64,000 nt of DNA from Heyndrickxia acidiproducens DSM 23148 (GCF_000374345.1 NZ_KB893986.1:1-64000), one strand, 5' to 3'; counted from the first letter of the stretch, positions 1 to 9,237 are shown. Notes: a model not told the origin generated them from the sequence alone. Translations and numbers: made by a program.

Positions 1-94
1 GTCAACTGTTCCAGCCCCACTGAAGTCAAAGGGCGGACTTCATTGGTGCCGGCCCAGTTGCCTGTCGCCGATGGGCAAGCGCCCTCCGCTTTTC
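1..94. other. Intergenic hairpin-rich segment
   Basis: No gene is visible. The stretch holds nested inverted repeats: ACTGAAGTC (19-27) faces GACTTCA (36-42), and TTGCC faces GGCAA further right. Inside it AGGGCG (30-35) can also pair with CGCCCT (80-85). It lies just downstream of the minus-strand corA stop and could act as its terminator or be a dispersed repeat, but there is no clear T-run. Confidence 0.35.
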
Positions 95-1045
95 TTACTT
101 CAGCCATCCTTTTTTAATGAACCAGTAGGTCATGCCGGAGCCGATGAGGAGTGTGACGATGAGGGTGGCGAAGTAGCCGTATTTCCATTTGAGTTCCGGC
201 ATGTATTCGAAATTCATGCCGTAAATGCCGACAATAAAAGTCAGCGGCATGAAAATGGTTGTAAAGATGGTTAGAATCTTCATTACCCGGTTTGTTTGGT
301 GGGAGTTTAATGAAAGGTAGCTGTCCCGGATATCCGCTGTCAGTTCACGGCTGGATTCAACCATGCTTAATTGTCTTGTTAAATGGTCATGAATATCCCT
401 GAAATAGGCAAGTTTTTCCTGGATCCCGGTTAAATGATGGGAGCTCAGCATGCGGTAAACCAAGTCTGCCATCGGCGTAATTGTATTTCTTAATACCAGA
501 AGATCATGGCGTGTCGAGTAAAGGCTTTCGAGCAGGGCCTCCATTGATTCCTTGTTGGAATTATCCTCAATTTCATTTAACCGGTCTTCAATTTTATATA
601 AATATGGGAAATAATTGTCCACAATATTATCCAACACTTCGTACAGAATAATGCTCGGCCCCCACCTGCCCAGATCTTCGGCTGCCGACAGTTTCTTTCG
701 CACTTCGTTGATTTCCCCGGATTTCAAATGGTGGAAAGATACAATGAACTTTTCCCCGATAAACATATTCAGTTCTTCTTTCTGCAGCTTGTGCGGGTGC
801 AGGCTTTGCAAAACAAAAAAAGCATGATCCTCATAGTAATTCAGCTTCGGCCTTTGCAGTTTGTGGATGCAGTCTTCAATCGCGAGCGGATGGAAGCGGA
901 GCGGATTCCGCAACTTTAATATTTCCTTTTCATCCGGACGGTCAAAGTCGATCCAATACCATTCCAGTTCATCCGGACGCAATTCTTCTATCGTTGTGAA
1001 CAATTTCAATTCATTTTCTTTTGTCATCGCCATAATATGTATCAT
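95..1045 (-). CDS. corA: CorA-family magnesium/cobalt transporter
   Basis: This is a 316-residue CorA-type divalent cation channel of the cytoplasmic membrane, which takes up Mg2+ (and Co2+ or Ni2+ in many relatives). The N-terminal two thirds is the acidic, helical cytoplasmic funnel. The C-terminus carries two transmembrane helices with the family signature GMN at residues 276-278, in the context VGIYGMNF, followed by an acidic loop and a second helix ending in a KKGW tail. Length is normal for the family. The start at 1045 follows AAGGAAGTG about 10 nt upstream; in-frame ATGs four and six codons later are alternatives. It appears to be transcribed alone. Confidence 0.93.
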   Translation of the reverse strand: MIHIMAMTKENELKLFTTIEELRPDELEWYWIDFDRPDEKEILKLRNPLRFHPLAIEDCIHKLQRPKLNYYEDHAFFVLQSLHPHKLQKEELNMFIGEKFIVSFHHLKSGEINEVRKKLSAAEDLGRWGPSIILYEVLDNIVDNYFPYLYKIEDRLNEIEDNSNKESMEALLESLYSTRHDLLVLRNTITPMADLVYRMLSSHHLTGIQEKLAYFRDIHDHLTRQLSMVESSRELTADIRDSYLSLNSHQTNRVMKILTIFTTIFMPLTFIVGIYGMNFEYMPELKWKYGYFATLIVTLLIGSGMTYWFIKKGWLK

Positions 1046-1208
1046 ACACAGGCACTTCCTTAATCATTAGGTAATTTCCAGATGCATATGTTGCAGGAAA
1101 AACGCCCGCCGACCATTGCAGCAATGATGGCGGTTATTTTTTCATGAATATTTTACACCGATGGCACCAACACTGCCAATATTACTAAGAAGAGAGGCGG
1201 TTAAAAAG

Positions 1209-1916
1209 ATGAAGCCAATCATTGGTATAACATGCTGTACCGATCGCAATTTGAAACATTATATAGCGGATGCCTATCTGTCCGCTATCCGGTTCGCAGG
1301 CGGTGTTCCTGTGATTTTACCGGCCGGCAGTGAGAGAGACCTGCCATTATTATGGCCAAAAATAGATGGAATTTTGCTGACAGGGGGAGGGGATATTGAC
1401 CCCTTCCTGTTCGGGGAAGAACCTGAACGCCACTTGGGGGAGATCGAACCGGGAAGAGATCCATTTGAAATTTTCCTTTGCAGGCAGGCGCTGCTCGATG
1501 ACATGCCGGTTCTTGCAATATGCCGGGGCATGCAAATTTTAAACGTCGCTGCCGGCGGGGATATGTACCAGGATATTTACAGCCAGTTTCAACATAAAGT
1601 TCTCCAGCATACCCAGCAGGCGGCCCGTTCCCATCTCTCCCATACGGCAGCCGTCACCCCGGGCAGCCTGCTGCACCGGCTTGCGGGCCAATCTGTGGTT
1701 AAAGTCAATTCCTTTCACCATCAGGCAGTCAGAAAGGTGGCAGAACCATTTGAAACAGCTGCACGGGCTTCTGACGGTGTGATCGAAGCGATTGAAAGCA
1801 GAACACACCGGTTTATGCTCGGTGTCCAATGGCATCCGGAAGCTTTACTTGCATCAGAGGATCAGCTTTCCCGTAAAATCTTTCAAACTTTTATTGAATC
1901 TTGTAAAAAAACATGA
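1209..1916 (+). CDS. Gamma-glutamyl-gamma-aminobutyrate hydrolase family (peptidase C26)
   Basis: This is a 235-residue class I glutamine-amidotransferase-like hydrolase of the PuuD/C26 family. These enzymes hydrolyse gamma-glutamyl amide bonds, for instance gamma-glutamyl-GABA. Visible features are the oxyanion segment LTGGGDIDP (about 58-65), the nucleophile elbow AICRGMQ with Cys105, and the catalytic His-Glu in QWHPEA (His209, Glu211). The start at 1209 is chosen because GAGAGGCGG lies 7-10 nt upstream and the domain begins at MKPIIGIT; the longer reading from 1161 adds a non-conserved 16-residue tail. The substrate is unknown. No operon partner is evident. Confidence 0.85.
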   Translation: MKPIIGITCCTDRNLKHYIADAYLSAIRFAGGVPVILPAGSERDLPLLWPKIDGILLTGGGDIDPFLFGEEPERHLGEIEPGRDPFEIFLCRQALLDDMPVLAICRGMQILNVAAGGDMYQDIYSQFQHKVLQHTQQAARSHLSHTAAVTPGSLLHRLAGQSVVKVNSFHHQAVRKVAEPFETAARASDGVIEAIESRTHRFMLGVQWHPEALLASEDQLSRKIFQTFIESCKKT

Positions 1917-2079
1917 GCAGCGTACCTTCCATTTAAATGTAAATATTTTTCCATAATAAATGGAACAAAGAATAAAAATAAATGTTTGATGCTATTGAAT
2001 TTTTTGACATTTTATTATATAAATAAAAATATAGTTCGAATTTGGAAGATTTAGATCAGTCACTTCTACGAAAAAGAAG
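1917..2079 (+). promoter_or_regulatory. dpp operon promoter region with CodY-like motif
   Basis: This AT-rich leader precedes dppB. A TTGACA -35 box sits at 2004-2009; the best -10 is ambiguous (AAATAT at 2027 with 17-nt spacing, or TATAGT at 2030). Overlapping the -35, AATTTTTTGACATTT (1999-2013) matches the CodY consensus AATTTTCWGAAAATT at 12 of 15 positions. CodY control of dpp is established in B. subtilis; here it is inferred from the motif only. Confidence 0.4.
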
Positions 2080-2088
2080 GTGTTCCAA

Positions 2089-3015
2089 GTGGCAAAATTT
2101 ATCATGAAAAGATTACTGACCATGGTGGTGACGTTGTGGGTTATTACTACGTTGACGTTTGTGCTGATGCATGCGATACCCGGATCGCCTTTTAACCAGG
2201 AGCGCAATTCCAATGCAGCGATCCAGAAAAACCTGGAAGCACAGTACCATCTCGATCAACCGTTGTATGTGCAGTATCTCTATTACTTAAAGTCTATTCT
2301 CCAATTTGACTTCGGCCCGTCTATCAAGCAGCCTTCCCAGACGGTGAATGATATGCTGGGCAGAGGGTTTCCCGTTTCCTTTGAACTTGGCATGACGGCG
2401 CTTTTGATAGCGGTTATTTCCGGGATGGTTTTGGGAATCCTTGCTGCATTAAAGCACAATGGCCTCATTGATTATTTGGCCATGACCATCGCTGTGCTTG
2501 GCATTTCCATTCCCAACTTCATCCTTGCGACATTATTAATCCAGGAATTTGCCGTCAATCTTAAAATTCTTCCGGCTGCAACATGGACATCCCCTTCCCA
2601 TATGATTTTGCCAACTGCCGCACTGGCGGTCAGCCCGATGGCAATTATTGCCCGCCTGACCAGATCCAGCTTATTGGAAGTATTGACCCAGGATTACATA
2701 AAAACGGCCCGTTCCAAAGGGCTCTCCCCCGTCAAAATCATCGTCAAGCATGCTTTAAGAAATGCCTTAATTCCGGTTGTAACCATTCTCGGAACACTGA
2801 CAGCAAGTATTTTAACGGGAAGTTTTGTCATTGAAAAAATATTTGCGGTTCCGGGAATGGGCAAGTACTTTGTCGAAAGCATTAACAGCCGTGATTATCC
2901 GGTCATCATGGGGACTACCGTTTTTTACAGTATTTTTTTAATCATGATGCTCTTTTTGGTAGACATCGCATACGGCTTATTGGATCCGCGCATCAAACTG
3001 CACAAAAAAGAGTGA
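2089..3015 (+). CDS. dppB: Dipeptide/oligopeptide ABC transporter permease DppB
   Basis: First gene of a peptide-import operon; a 308-residue membrane permease of the DppB/OppB family that forms the translocation channel with DppC. The N-terminal helix and external loop (WVITTLTFVLMHAIPGSPF) are typical, followed by about five more membrane segments. The EAA-type cytoplasmic loop, with LTQDYIKTARSKGLSP near residues 200-215, docks to the ATPase. The GTG at 2089 is preferred because AAGAAGG ends 8 nt upstream; a GTG at 2080 is in frame but has no room for a ribosome-binding site. dppC follows after 18 nt. Confidence 0.93.
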   Translation: MAKFIMKRLLTMVVTLWVITTLTFVLMHAIPGSPFNQERNSNAAIQKNLEAQYHLDQPLYVQYLYYLKSILQFDFGPSIKQPSQTVNDMLGRGFPVSFELGMTALLIAVISGMVLGILAALKHNGLIDYLAMTIAVLGISIPNFILATLLIQEFAVNLKILPAATWTSPSHMILPTAALAVSPMAIIARLTRSSLLEVLTQDYIKTARSKGLSPVKIIVKHALRNALIPVVTILGTLTASILTGSFVIEKIFAVPGMGKYFVESINSRDYPVIMGTTVFYSIFLIMMLFLVDIAYGLLDPRIKLHKKE

Positions 3016-3033
3016 TAGAAGGGGTGAGTTATA

Positions 3034-3990
3034 TTGGGCGCATTAAACGAAAAACAGATCCAATCCAACAACCAGGATATCCCGGACGAATGGTTTGTCC
3101 CGAAAAAACAGGACGGCCGCAAACAGGAAGCCGTTGTAAGGCCAAGCGTATCATATTGGCGCGATGTATGGCACCAGCTTGCCAAAAATAAGCTTGCAAT
3201 GGGCGGCCTTATCGTTCTACTCATCCTGATCATTATGGCCATAATCGGCCCGGTGATTGCGCCTCACAGCGTGACCAAGCTATCTTTAACCACTCAAAAT
3301 CTGCCGCCGTCAAAAACCCATTGGTTCGGAACCGACCAGCTGGGGCGCGATATGTTTTCCAGAACATGGTATGGCGCGCGTATTTCACTGTTTGTCGGTT
3401 TCATGGCGGCCATTATTGAATTTTTCATTGGTGTGATTTACGGGGGCATTGCCGGTTATAAAGGCGGCAAAATTGACCAGTTGATGATGAGGATAATCGA
3501 AGTCCTGTACGGCCTTCCTTATTTGCTTGTCGTGATCCTGTTAATGGTTGTCATGGGGCCGGGGCTTGGCACCATCATCGTCGCTTTAACGGTAACCGGA
3601 TGGGTGGGAATGGCCCGGATTGTGCGCGGCCAGGTTCTGCAAATCAAAAACTACGAATTTGTCCTGGCATCTAAAACATTTGGCGCAAAAACATCAAGAA
3701 TTATCCGCAAAAATTTACTCCCAAATACCATGGGCCCGATTATCGTACAGATGACATTAACCGTCCCAAGTGCTATTTTCAGCGAAGCCTTCCTGAGTTT
3801 TTTAGGGCTGGGTGTACAGGCACCGCATGCAAGCTGGGGCGTGATGGCAGACGATGGGTTATCTGCCATCTTAACAGGACAATGGTGGCGGTTGTTTTTC
3901 CCGGCCTTCTTTATTTCATTAACGATGTTTGCTTTTAATGTACTGGGAGACGGCCTGCAGGATGCCCTTGACCCGAAATTAAGGAGGTGA
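3034..3990 (+). CDS. dppC: Dipeptide/oligopeptide ABC transporter permease DppC
   Basis: A 318-residue DppC/OppC-family permease, partner of DppB. It has a long hydrophilic N-terminus (about 50 residues), then a hydrophobic helix (LIVLLILIIMAIIGPVIAP), the conserved GTDQLGRDMFSR motif typical of OppC proteins, and the EAA loop with VLASKTFGAKTSRII in the C-terminal half. Translation starts at TTG 3034, preceded by GAAGGGGTGA. Its last codons (AGG AGG TGA) provide the Shine-Dalgarno sequence of dppD, so the two are translationally coupled. Confidence 0.93.
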   Translation: MGALNEKQIQSNNQDIPDEWFVPKKQDGRKQEAVVRPSVSYWRDVWHQLAKNKLAMGGLIVLLILIIMAIIGPVIAPHSVTKLSLTTQNLPPSKTHWFGTDQLGRDMFSRTWYGARISLFVGFMAAIIEFFIGVIYGGIAGYKGGKIDQLMMRIIEVLYGLPYLLVVILLMVVMGPGLGTIIVALTVTGWVGMARIVRGQVLQIKNYEFVLASKTFGAKTSRIIRKNLLPNTMGPIIVQMTLTVPSAIFSEAFLSFLGLGVQAPHASWGVMADDGLSAILTGQWWRLFFPAFFISLTMFAFNVLGDGLQDALDPKLRR

Positions 3991-3995
3991 AAGAA

Positions 3996-5012
3996 ATGGA
4001 GAAGGTTTTGACAGTTGATGATCTCCATGTTTCTTTCTCGACACATGGGGGAACTGTCCAGGCTGTGCGCGGTGTGAGCTTTTACTTACAGAAAGGGGAG
4101 ACGCTTGCAATAGTTGGCGAATCCGGCTGCGGAAAAAGTGTCACCTCTCAGTCTATTATGCAGTTGCTTCCAAATTCGAATATCGGGATGCTGCACGGTT
4201 CAATCCGTTTTAAAGGAACAAATATCTTACAATACAGTGAAAAGCAGATGAGAAAAATCCGCGGTAAAGAAATTTCGATGATATTCCAGGATCCGATGAC
4301 AGGGCTGAATCCTTCTTTAACGATCGGCAACCAGTTGATGGAAGCCGTCCGTGAGCATCAGAAACTTTCGCAAAAAGAAGCCCGGGAAGCGGCAATCGAC
4401 ATGTTACAGCTGGTCGGCATCCCAAGCCCGCATGAACGGATGAAGCAGTACCCCCATCAATTCAGTGGCGGCATGCGGCAGCGGATTATGATCGCGATGG
4501 CCCTGATCTGCCATCCGGAAATCATCATTGCCGATGAACCGACAACAGCATTGGATGTTACGGTTCAAGCACAGATTTTTGAGCTCTTTAAGAAAATCCA
4601 AAAAGAAACAGGGGTCTCAATAATCTTGATTACCCATGACCTCGGCGTGGTCGCCCAGGTTGCTGACCGGATTGCCGTCATGTATGCGGGCCGGATTGTA
4701 GAAACAGGGACGAGGGAAGAAATCTTCTACCAGGCAGAGCACCCCTATACAAAAGGGCTCCTGGATTCTATGCCGAGGCTCGATATGGAAGAAGAAGAGT
4801 TAATTCCGATACCCGGTACACCGCCTGATTTGTTTGCACCGCCGCCGGGCTGTCCATTTACCGCAAGATGCCCGATGGCGATGGAAGTTTGCAGCCGGGT
4901 TGAACCCTCCCATGCCAGAAAATCAGCCACTCATTCTCTTGATTGCTGGCTGCAGGATGACAGGGCAAAATATGCGTTTTCAACTGTGGGTGTACGCCCG
5001 CAGAAGAAATAA
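3996..5012 (+). CDS. dppD: Dipeptide ABC transporter ATP-binding protein DppD
   Basis: A 338-residue ATPase of the peptide-importer type. It has Walker A GESGCGKS (about 36-43), Q-loop [13 protein letters not shown], signature FSGGMRQR, Walker [14 protein letters not shown]-loop ITHDLGVV, and the C-terminal oligopeptide-transporter extension with a Cys cluster ([15 protein letters not shown]) that in related proteins binds an iron-sulfur cluster. ATG 3996 is chosen over the in-frame GTG 3987 because AAGGAGG overlaps that GTG and sits 8 nt before the ATG. It likely pairs with YkfD as a heterodimeric ATPase. Confidence 0.93.
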   Translation: MEKVLTVDDLHVSFSTHGGTVQAVRGVSFYLQKGETLAIVGESGCGKSVTSQSIMQLLPNSNIGMLHGSIRFKGTNILQYSEKQMRKIRGKEISMIFQDPMTGLNPSLTIGNQLMEAVREHQKLSQKEAREAAIDMLQLVGIPSPHERMKQYPHQFSGGMRQRIMIAMALICHPEIIIADEPTTALDVTVQAQIFELFKKIQKETGVSIILITHDLGVVAQVADRIAVMYAGRIVETGTREEIFYQAEHPYTKGLLDSMPRLDMEEEELIPIPGTPPDLFAPPPGCPFTARCPMAMEVCSRVEPSHARKSATHSLDCWLQDDRAKYAFSTVGVRPQKK

Positions 5013-5133
5013 AAGAAACCATTAGATGGTTCTCACTGCAGCATATACGGCTTTTCATGCAGTTTCACATCCGGGAACACTTACTGCCAGTCTGAAAATC
5101 CGTTGTGTGGAAAAAATATGAAGGGGGAAAAAA

Positions 5134-6753
5134 ATGAAAAAGCTTTGGGGGATTTTGACTATCCTGGTGCTGGTGATCTCACTCGCCGGGTGTACAACCA
5201 GCCAATCCGGATCAAAGGACAGTTCAAGCAGTAATAGCGGCAGTAAAGAAAAGGTATTGAATTTAAACAATGGAGCTGAACCAACCTCATTTGATCCGCC
5301 GATCGGGTTTGACTCCAACTCCTGGAATGCATTAAACAATTTAATGGAAGGCCTGACGCGGCTTGACAAAAAGAACAAACCGGCACCGGCAATGGCAAAA
5401 AGCTGGGATATATCAAACGGCGGTAAGACCTATACATTCCATATCCGTGAAAACGCCAAATGGTCGAACGGCGATCAGGTAACCGCGGGTGACTTTGTTT
5501 ATGCATGGACAAGGCTGCTTGACCCGAAAACGGCTTCACCGGCAGCATTTTTAGGCTATTTTATTGAAGGCGGCGAGTCCTTTAACAAAGGAGAAGGTTC
5601 AAAAGATGATGTGCAAGTAAAAGCAGTGGACGACAAAACGTTAGAAGTCACGTTAACGGGCCCGCAAGCCTATTTTTTGAACGTCATTGCCAATCCTGCG
5701 TTCTTCCCGGTTAATGAGAAAGTGGCACAAGAGAATCCGAAATGGTTTGCAGAAGCGAAAACATTTGTTGGAAACGGGCCCTTTACATTATCGGAATGGA
5801 AACATGATGACCACTTTACGATGGTGAAAAACAAATATTACTGGGATGCTAAAAACGTTAAACTGGATAAAGTCAACTGGGCGATCGTGGATGACCCGAA
5901 TACCGAATACCAAATGTACCAAAACGGCGAATTGGATAAATCTGATGTCCCTTCGGATTTATCAGACCAGCTTTTCAAAGAAGGGAAAGTAAAAATTGCG
6001 GCACAGGCAGGAACCTATTTTTACCGCTTTAATGTCACAAAAGCGCCGTTCCAAAATAAAAACATCCGCAAAGCGTTTGCATTGGCAATCAACCAGGAAG
6101 AAATTGTTAAGTATGTAACGAAAAACAAAGAAAAACCGGCCTCAGGTTTTGTATCATACGGATTTACGGAACCGGACGGCAGCGACTTCAGAACAAAAGG
6201 CGGAAAACTCATCTCGCCGAACGTTAAAGAAGCAAAAGCATTGCTGAAAAAGGGCATGGCTGAGGAAGGCTATACAAAACTCCCGGCTGTCACGCTCACC
6301 TACAGCACCGATCCGGCCCACAAGAAAATTGCGGAAACCATTCAGCAAATGCTGCAAGAAAACTTAGGCGTCCATGTGAAACTGGCCAATATGGAATGGA
6401 ACGTATTCCAGACAGAACAAATGAAACTGAAATTTCAATTATCCCGCAGTTCATTCCTTGCTGACTACGGCGATCCAATCAATTTCCTGGAAAGTTTCCA
6501 GACTGGCCTTTCCATGAACCGTACCGGCTGGAGCAACAAGAAGTATGATGATTTAATAAGGAAAGCAAAGAACGAATCCAATGAAGAAAAACGCTACCAG
6601 CTCATGCATGAAGCCGAACAGATTTTACTTGAGGATATGCCAATTGTCCCATTGTATTTCTACAACCAGGTATACCTGCAAAAAAGCAATGTTACAGGTA
6701 TTGTCCTCCACCCTGTCGGATACATGGAATTGAAATGGGCAGATAAAAAGTAA
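5134..6753 (+). CDS. dppE: Peptide-binding lipoprotein DppE (SBP family 5)
   Basis: A 539-residue extracytoplasmic solute-binding lipoprotein of the importer. The signal peptide ends in the lipobox LAGC with Cys20 as the lipidated residue, followed by a Ser/Gly-rich linker. The mature part has the family-5 fold landmarks ADFVYAWTRLLDP and GNGPFTLSEW, and a C-terminal VPLYFYNQVYL segment. In the equivalent B. subtilis operon the binding protein takes dipeptides and murein tripeptide. A 121-nt gap with a small hairpin (AACCATtagATGGTT near 5019-5033) separates it from dppD, and a strong terminator follows. Confidence 0.92.
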   Translation: MKKLWGILTILVLVISLAGCTTSQSGSKDSSSSNSGSKEKVLNLNNGAEPTSFDPPIGFDSNSWNALNNLMEGLTRLDKKNKPAPAMAKSWDISNGGKTYTFHIRENAKWSNGDQVTAGDFVYAWTRLLDPKTASPAAFLGYFIEGGESFNKGEGSKDDVQVKAVDDKTLEVTLTGPQAYFLNVIANPAFFPVNEKVAQENPKWFAEAKTFVGNGPFTLSEWKHDDHFTMVKNKYYWDAKNVKLDKVNWAIVDDPNTEYQMYQNGELDKSDVPSDLSDQLFKEGKVKIAAQAGTYFYRFNVTKAPFQNKNIRKAFALAINQEEIVKYVTKNKEKPASGFVSYGFTEPDGSDFRTKGGKLISPNVKEAKALLKKGMAEEGYTKLPAVTLTYSTDPAHKKIAETIQQMLQENLGVHVKLANMEWNVFQTEQMKLKFQLSRSSFLADYGDPINFLESFQTGLSMNRTGWSNKKYDDLIRKAKNESNEEKRYQLMHEAEQILLEDMPIVPLYFYNQVYLQKSNVTGIVLHPVGYMELKWADKK

Positions 6754-6762
6754 TGGAGCCGG

Positions 6763-6804
6763 CATTCAGCGGGGCGGATCCACATTCCCCGCTGAATGTT
6801 TTTT
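6763..6804 (+). terminator. Intrinsic terminator after dppE
   Basis: A 12-bp perfect stem, CATTCAGCGGGG (6763-6774) with CCCCGCTGAATG (6787-6798), followed by a T-run. It lies inside an otherwise co-directional operon, so it probably sets an excess of binding protein over the downstream ykfC-ykfD. Confidence 0.9.
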
Positions 6805-6844
6805 CACTTGCAGGATATTTGCCCGTATGAAGGGAGCGAAAAAT

Positions 6845-7768
6845 TTGCCAAATCCAGCATACTGCTATATTAATACGTCCGTGGCAACGGTTTGGACTGC
6901 AATAGAAGCTGCAGAAGGCGCCGGGCAGGAGGTGCTCGGAAATCCGGCCGCCATAAAAAAATGGCTGCAGCAGCTTACTGATAAAAAAAGGCTCGAATTA
7001 TGGAGCGGAAACAAAATCCAGACACAGGCGCTATACGGCCAGACAGCCATCATCCTTTCCAGGAATGGCGATTGGGCACAAGTGGCGATCCCGGATCAGC
7101 TGACAGCAAAAAATAAACTTGGTTATCCGGGGTGGGTACCGTTTTGCCAGCTGAAAGAAACGGCGGAGCCTTTTGACGGTGATGCTTATGCAGTTGTTGA
7201 CACCCCTGTTGCCGGTTTATACGACGAAAACCAAAGGCGCCGGTTTGAAATCAGTTTTCAGACCCGCCTGCCTTTTTTGGATGAAATAGATGGCTGGATC
7301 AAAGTCAAAACCCTTTCAGGAACCGGACTGGTAAAAAAAGACGCTGTCCAAGTGATTGGCGGAAAGCGGCAGCCTGTCCCACAGCGCCAGAATGAACGCA
7401 TCCTTAAAGCGGGAAAAATGTTCCTTGGCCTGCCCTATTTATGGGGCGGCATCAGCGGATTCGGCTATGACTGTTCCGGGTTCGCTTATACGATGGTGAA
7501 GGCGGCAACGGGGACGATTATCCCGAGAGATGCCGGTGAACAGGCACAGCATGGAAAAGAGATTCCGCTTTCAGACATAGAGCCGGGAGACTTATTGTTC
7601 TTTGCACACAAAAAGGGAAAAGGCGCCATCCATCATGTCGGTATTTACGCCGGTGAAGGGGATCTGCTTCACTCGCCAAAAACCGGCAGAAATGTTGAAG
7701 TGCTGAAGATGGATGGGACAATTTACGGGGAAGAACTTTGCTGTGCAAGGCGGTATTGGAAGCCATAA
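6845..7768 (+). CDS. ykfC: NlpC/P60 gamma-D-glutamyl-diamino acid endopeptidase YkfC
   Basis: A 307-residue cell-wall peptide hydrolase. The N-terminal half is SH3-like (bacterial SH3b repeats around GDWAQVAIPDQ and GWIKVKTLSG). The C-terminal NlpC/P60 domain has nucleophile Cys210 in YDCSGFAY and catalytic His in HHVGIYAG (263-264). The family cleaves gamma-D-Glu to diaminopimelate/Lys bonds in recycled muropeptides, and no export signal is seen, so it should act in the cytosol on imported peptide. The TTG at 6845 has GAAGGGAG 8 nt upstream. An ATG at 6827 is in frame but would overlap that site. YkfA and YkfB are not present here. Confidence 0.88.
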   Translation: MPNPAYCYINTSVATVWTAIEAAEGAGQEVLGNPAAIKKWLQQLTDKKRLELWSGNKIQTQALYGQTAIILSRNGDWAQVAIPDQLTAKNKLGYPGWVPFCQLKETAEPFDGDAYAVVDTPVAGLYDENQRRRFEISFQTRLPFLDEIDGWIKVKTLSGTGLVKKDAVQVIGGKRQPVPQRQNERILKAGKMFLGLPYLWGGISGFGYDCSGFAYTMVKAATGTIIPRDAGEQAQHGKEIPLSDIEPGDLLFFAHKKGKGAIHHVGIYAGEGDLLHSPKTGRNVEVLKMDGTIYGEELCCARRYWKP

Positions 7769-7806
7769 CCGGTTTTTAGCCGGATGGGGGAGAAAGGAGA
7801 AGCACC

Positions 7807-8826
7807 ATGAGTGAAAAACTGTTGGAAGTTAAACGTGTAAAAAAATATTTTGATATGGGGAAAAACCAAAAATTGAAAGCGGTCGATGATCTATCCTTTT
7901 TTATCCGTAAAGGGGAAACATTTGGTATGGTCGGGGAATCCGGATGCGGAAAGTCAACAGCAGGCCGATTGATCATGGGGCTGTACACGCCGACTTCCGG
8001 GCAGATTTTATACAATGGAAAAGATATCCATGCTTTAAATGAGCTGGAAGCTTTCCAAATGAAGAGAAAAGTCCAAATGATATTCCAGGATCCATATGCT
8101 TCCTTAAACCCCCGTTCAACCATTCGCGAAATCATTGCGGAGCCGCTTGAGGTCCACGGCATTTACAAAACCAAAAAAGCAGAATTGAATCGAATCTATG
8201 AATTATTGGAAAGCGTCGGGTTAAATCAAGAACATGCAAGCCGGTATCCGCATGAGTTCAGCGGCGGGCAGCGCCAAAGGATCGGAATAGCGCGGGCGCT
8301 TGCGCTTGACCCGGAATTTATCATCTGTGATGAACCCATTTCCGCTTTAGACGTTTCCGTGCAGGCCCAGGTTGTTAATGTGCTGAAAAAATTGCAAAAA
8401 GAAAAAAACCTGACGTATCTGTTTATCGCGCATGATCTGTCAATGGTGAAACATCTCAGCGACCGGATTGGGGTCATGTACCTCGGCCATCTTGTTGAAC
8501 TGACGGAAAGCGGCAGTTTGTATCGCAAACCGCTGCATCCTTATACACAAGCCTTATTATCAGCGATTCCGATCCCGGATCCGAAGATTGAGGACAAACG
8601 CGAACGAATTATTCTAAAGGGTGAAATTCCAAGCCCGATTCATCCGCCAAGCGGATGTGTATTCCGGACTAGATGCCGTGCGGCCATGGAAATTTGTGCC
8701 CATGTAAAGCCGCAGTGGATGGAAGTGGAAGACCATCATTATGTAGCATGCCATTTATACCAGAATGGAAAAACTTCTGAAGCAAATAGGGTTGGAGCCG
8801 GTTCTGTACAAAGAAAAAATTCGTAA
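7807..8826 (+). CDS. ykfD: Peptide ABC transporter ATP-binding protein YkfD (DppF-like)
   Basis: A 339-residue second ATPase of the importer, OppF/DppF type. It has Walker A GESGCGKS (about 44-51), Q-loop MIFQDPYASLNPRSTI, signature FSGGQRQRIGIARALAL, Walker B FIICDEPISALDVS, switch His in IAHDLSMV, and a C-terminal extension with the Cys-containing motif CVFRTRCRAAMEIC. A GGGAGAAAGGAG Shine-Dalgarno precedes ATG 7807. It is the last gene of the operon and probably forms the heterodimer with DppD. In B. subtilis the same gene ends the ykfABCD group next to dpp. Confidence 0.9.
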   Translation: MSEKLLEVKRVKKYFDMGKNQKLKAVDDLSFFIRKGETFGMVGESGCGKSTAGRLIMGLYTPTSGQILYNGKDIHALNELEAFQMKRKVQMIFQDPYASLNPRSTIREIIAEPLEVHGIYKTKKAELNRIYELLESVGLNQEHASRYPHEFSGGQRQRIGIARALALDPEFIICDEPISALDVSVQAQVVNVLKKLQKEKNLTYLFIAHDLSMVKHLSDRIGVMYLGHLVELTESGSLYRKPLHPYTQALLSAIPIPDPKIEDKRERIILKGEIPSPIHPPSGCVFRTRCRAAMEICAHVKPQWMEVEDHHYVACHLYQNGKTSEANRVGAGSVQRKNS

Positions 8827-8945
8827 TCGATGCGGGTTTACCTGGTCGTAATACCAGGAAAAGCCGTCACATGGTGAACACAAAGATAATAGAAAAGCGG
8901 TTCCCGGACGGACGGGAGCTCATGAAGTTGATTAGAATAGATAAG

Positions 8946-8998
8946 GGCCTTTAGCCCGCTGCGCCCGCTTATAGCGGGCGCACAGGCTAAAAGACCCT
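8946..8998. terminator. GC-rich nested hairpin, probable bidirectional terminator
   Basis: GCGCCCGC-ttata-GCGGGCGC is embedded in a wider stem (TTTAGCC facing GGCTAAA, with GGGCC and GGGTC outside). It sits between the convergent ykfD and the minus-strand micro-TM gene. There is no T-run of note, so termination strength is uncertain. Confidence 0.5.
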
Positions 8999-9008
8999 CG
9001 TGAAAGGC

Positions 9009-9146
9009 TTAGAATAAATAAGCAGCACCAACGATAATCAGCAGGATAAACAATACAACAATCAAAGCAAAGCTATTGTTGAATCCGCCGCCGTAACCGT
9101 AGCCGCCGTAGCCGCCGTAACCGCCGCCGTAGCCGCAGAAGCCCAT
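9009..9146 (-). CDS. YjcZ-family tiny glycine-rich membrane protein
   Basis: A 45-residue protein. The N-terminus is a Gly/Tyr-rich repeat ([19 protein letters not shown]), then [18 protein letters not shown] forms one transmembrane helix ending GAAYLF. A perfect GGAGGTGATGAGA Shine-Dalgarno precedes the ATG at 9146. The hydrophobic core is almost identical to those of the two small genes at 35.8-36.1 kb, so all three belong to the YjcZ-type family linked to sporulation in Bacillus. Molecular function is unknown. Confidence 0.85.
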   Translation of the reverse strand: MGFCGYGGGYGGYGGYGYGGGFNNSFALIVVLFILLIIVGAAYLF

Positions 9147-9237
9147 TCTCATCACCTCCGTCATTTGAAGATACATACTGCAATGCTAATGTATTCAAAA
9201 GGCGGGGGGTTGGTTTGGACTTTTTAATGCATGTAGC

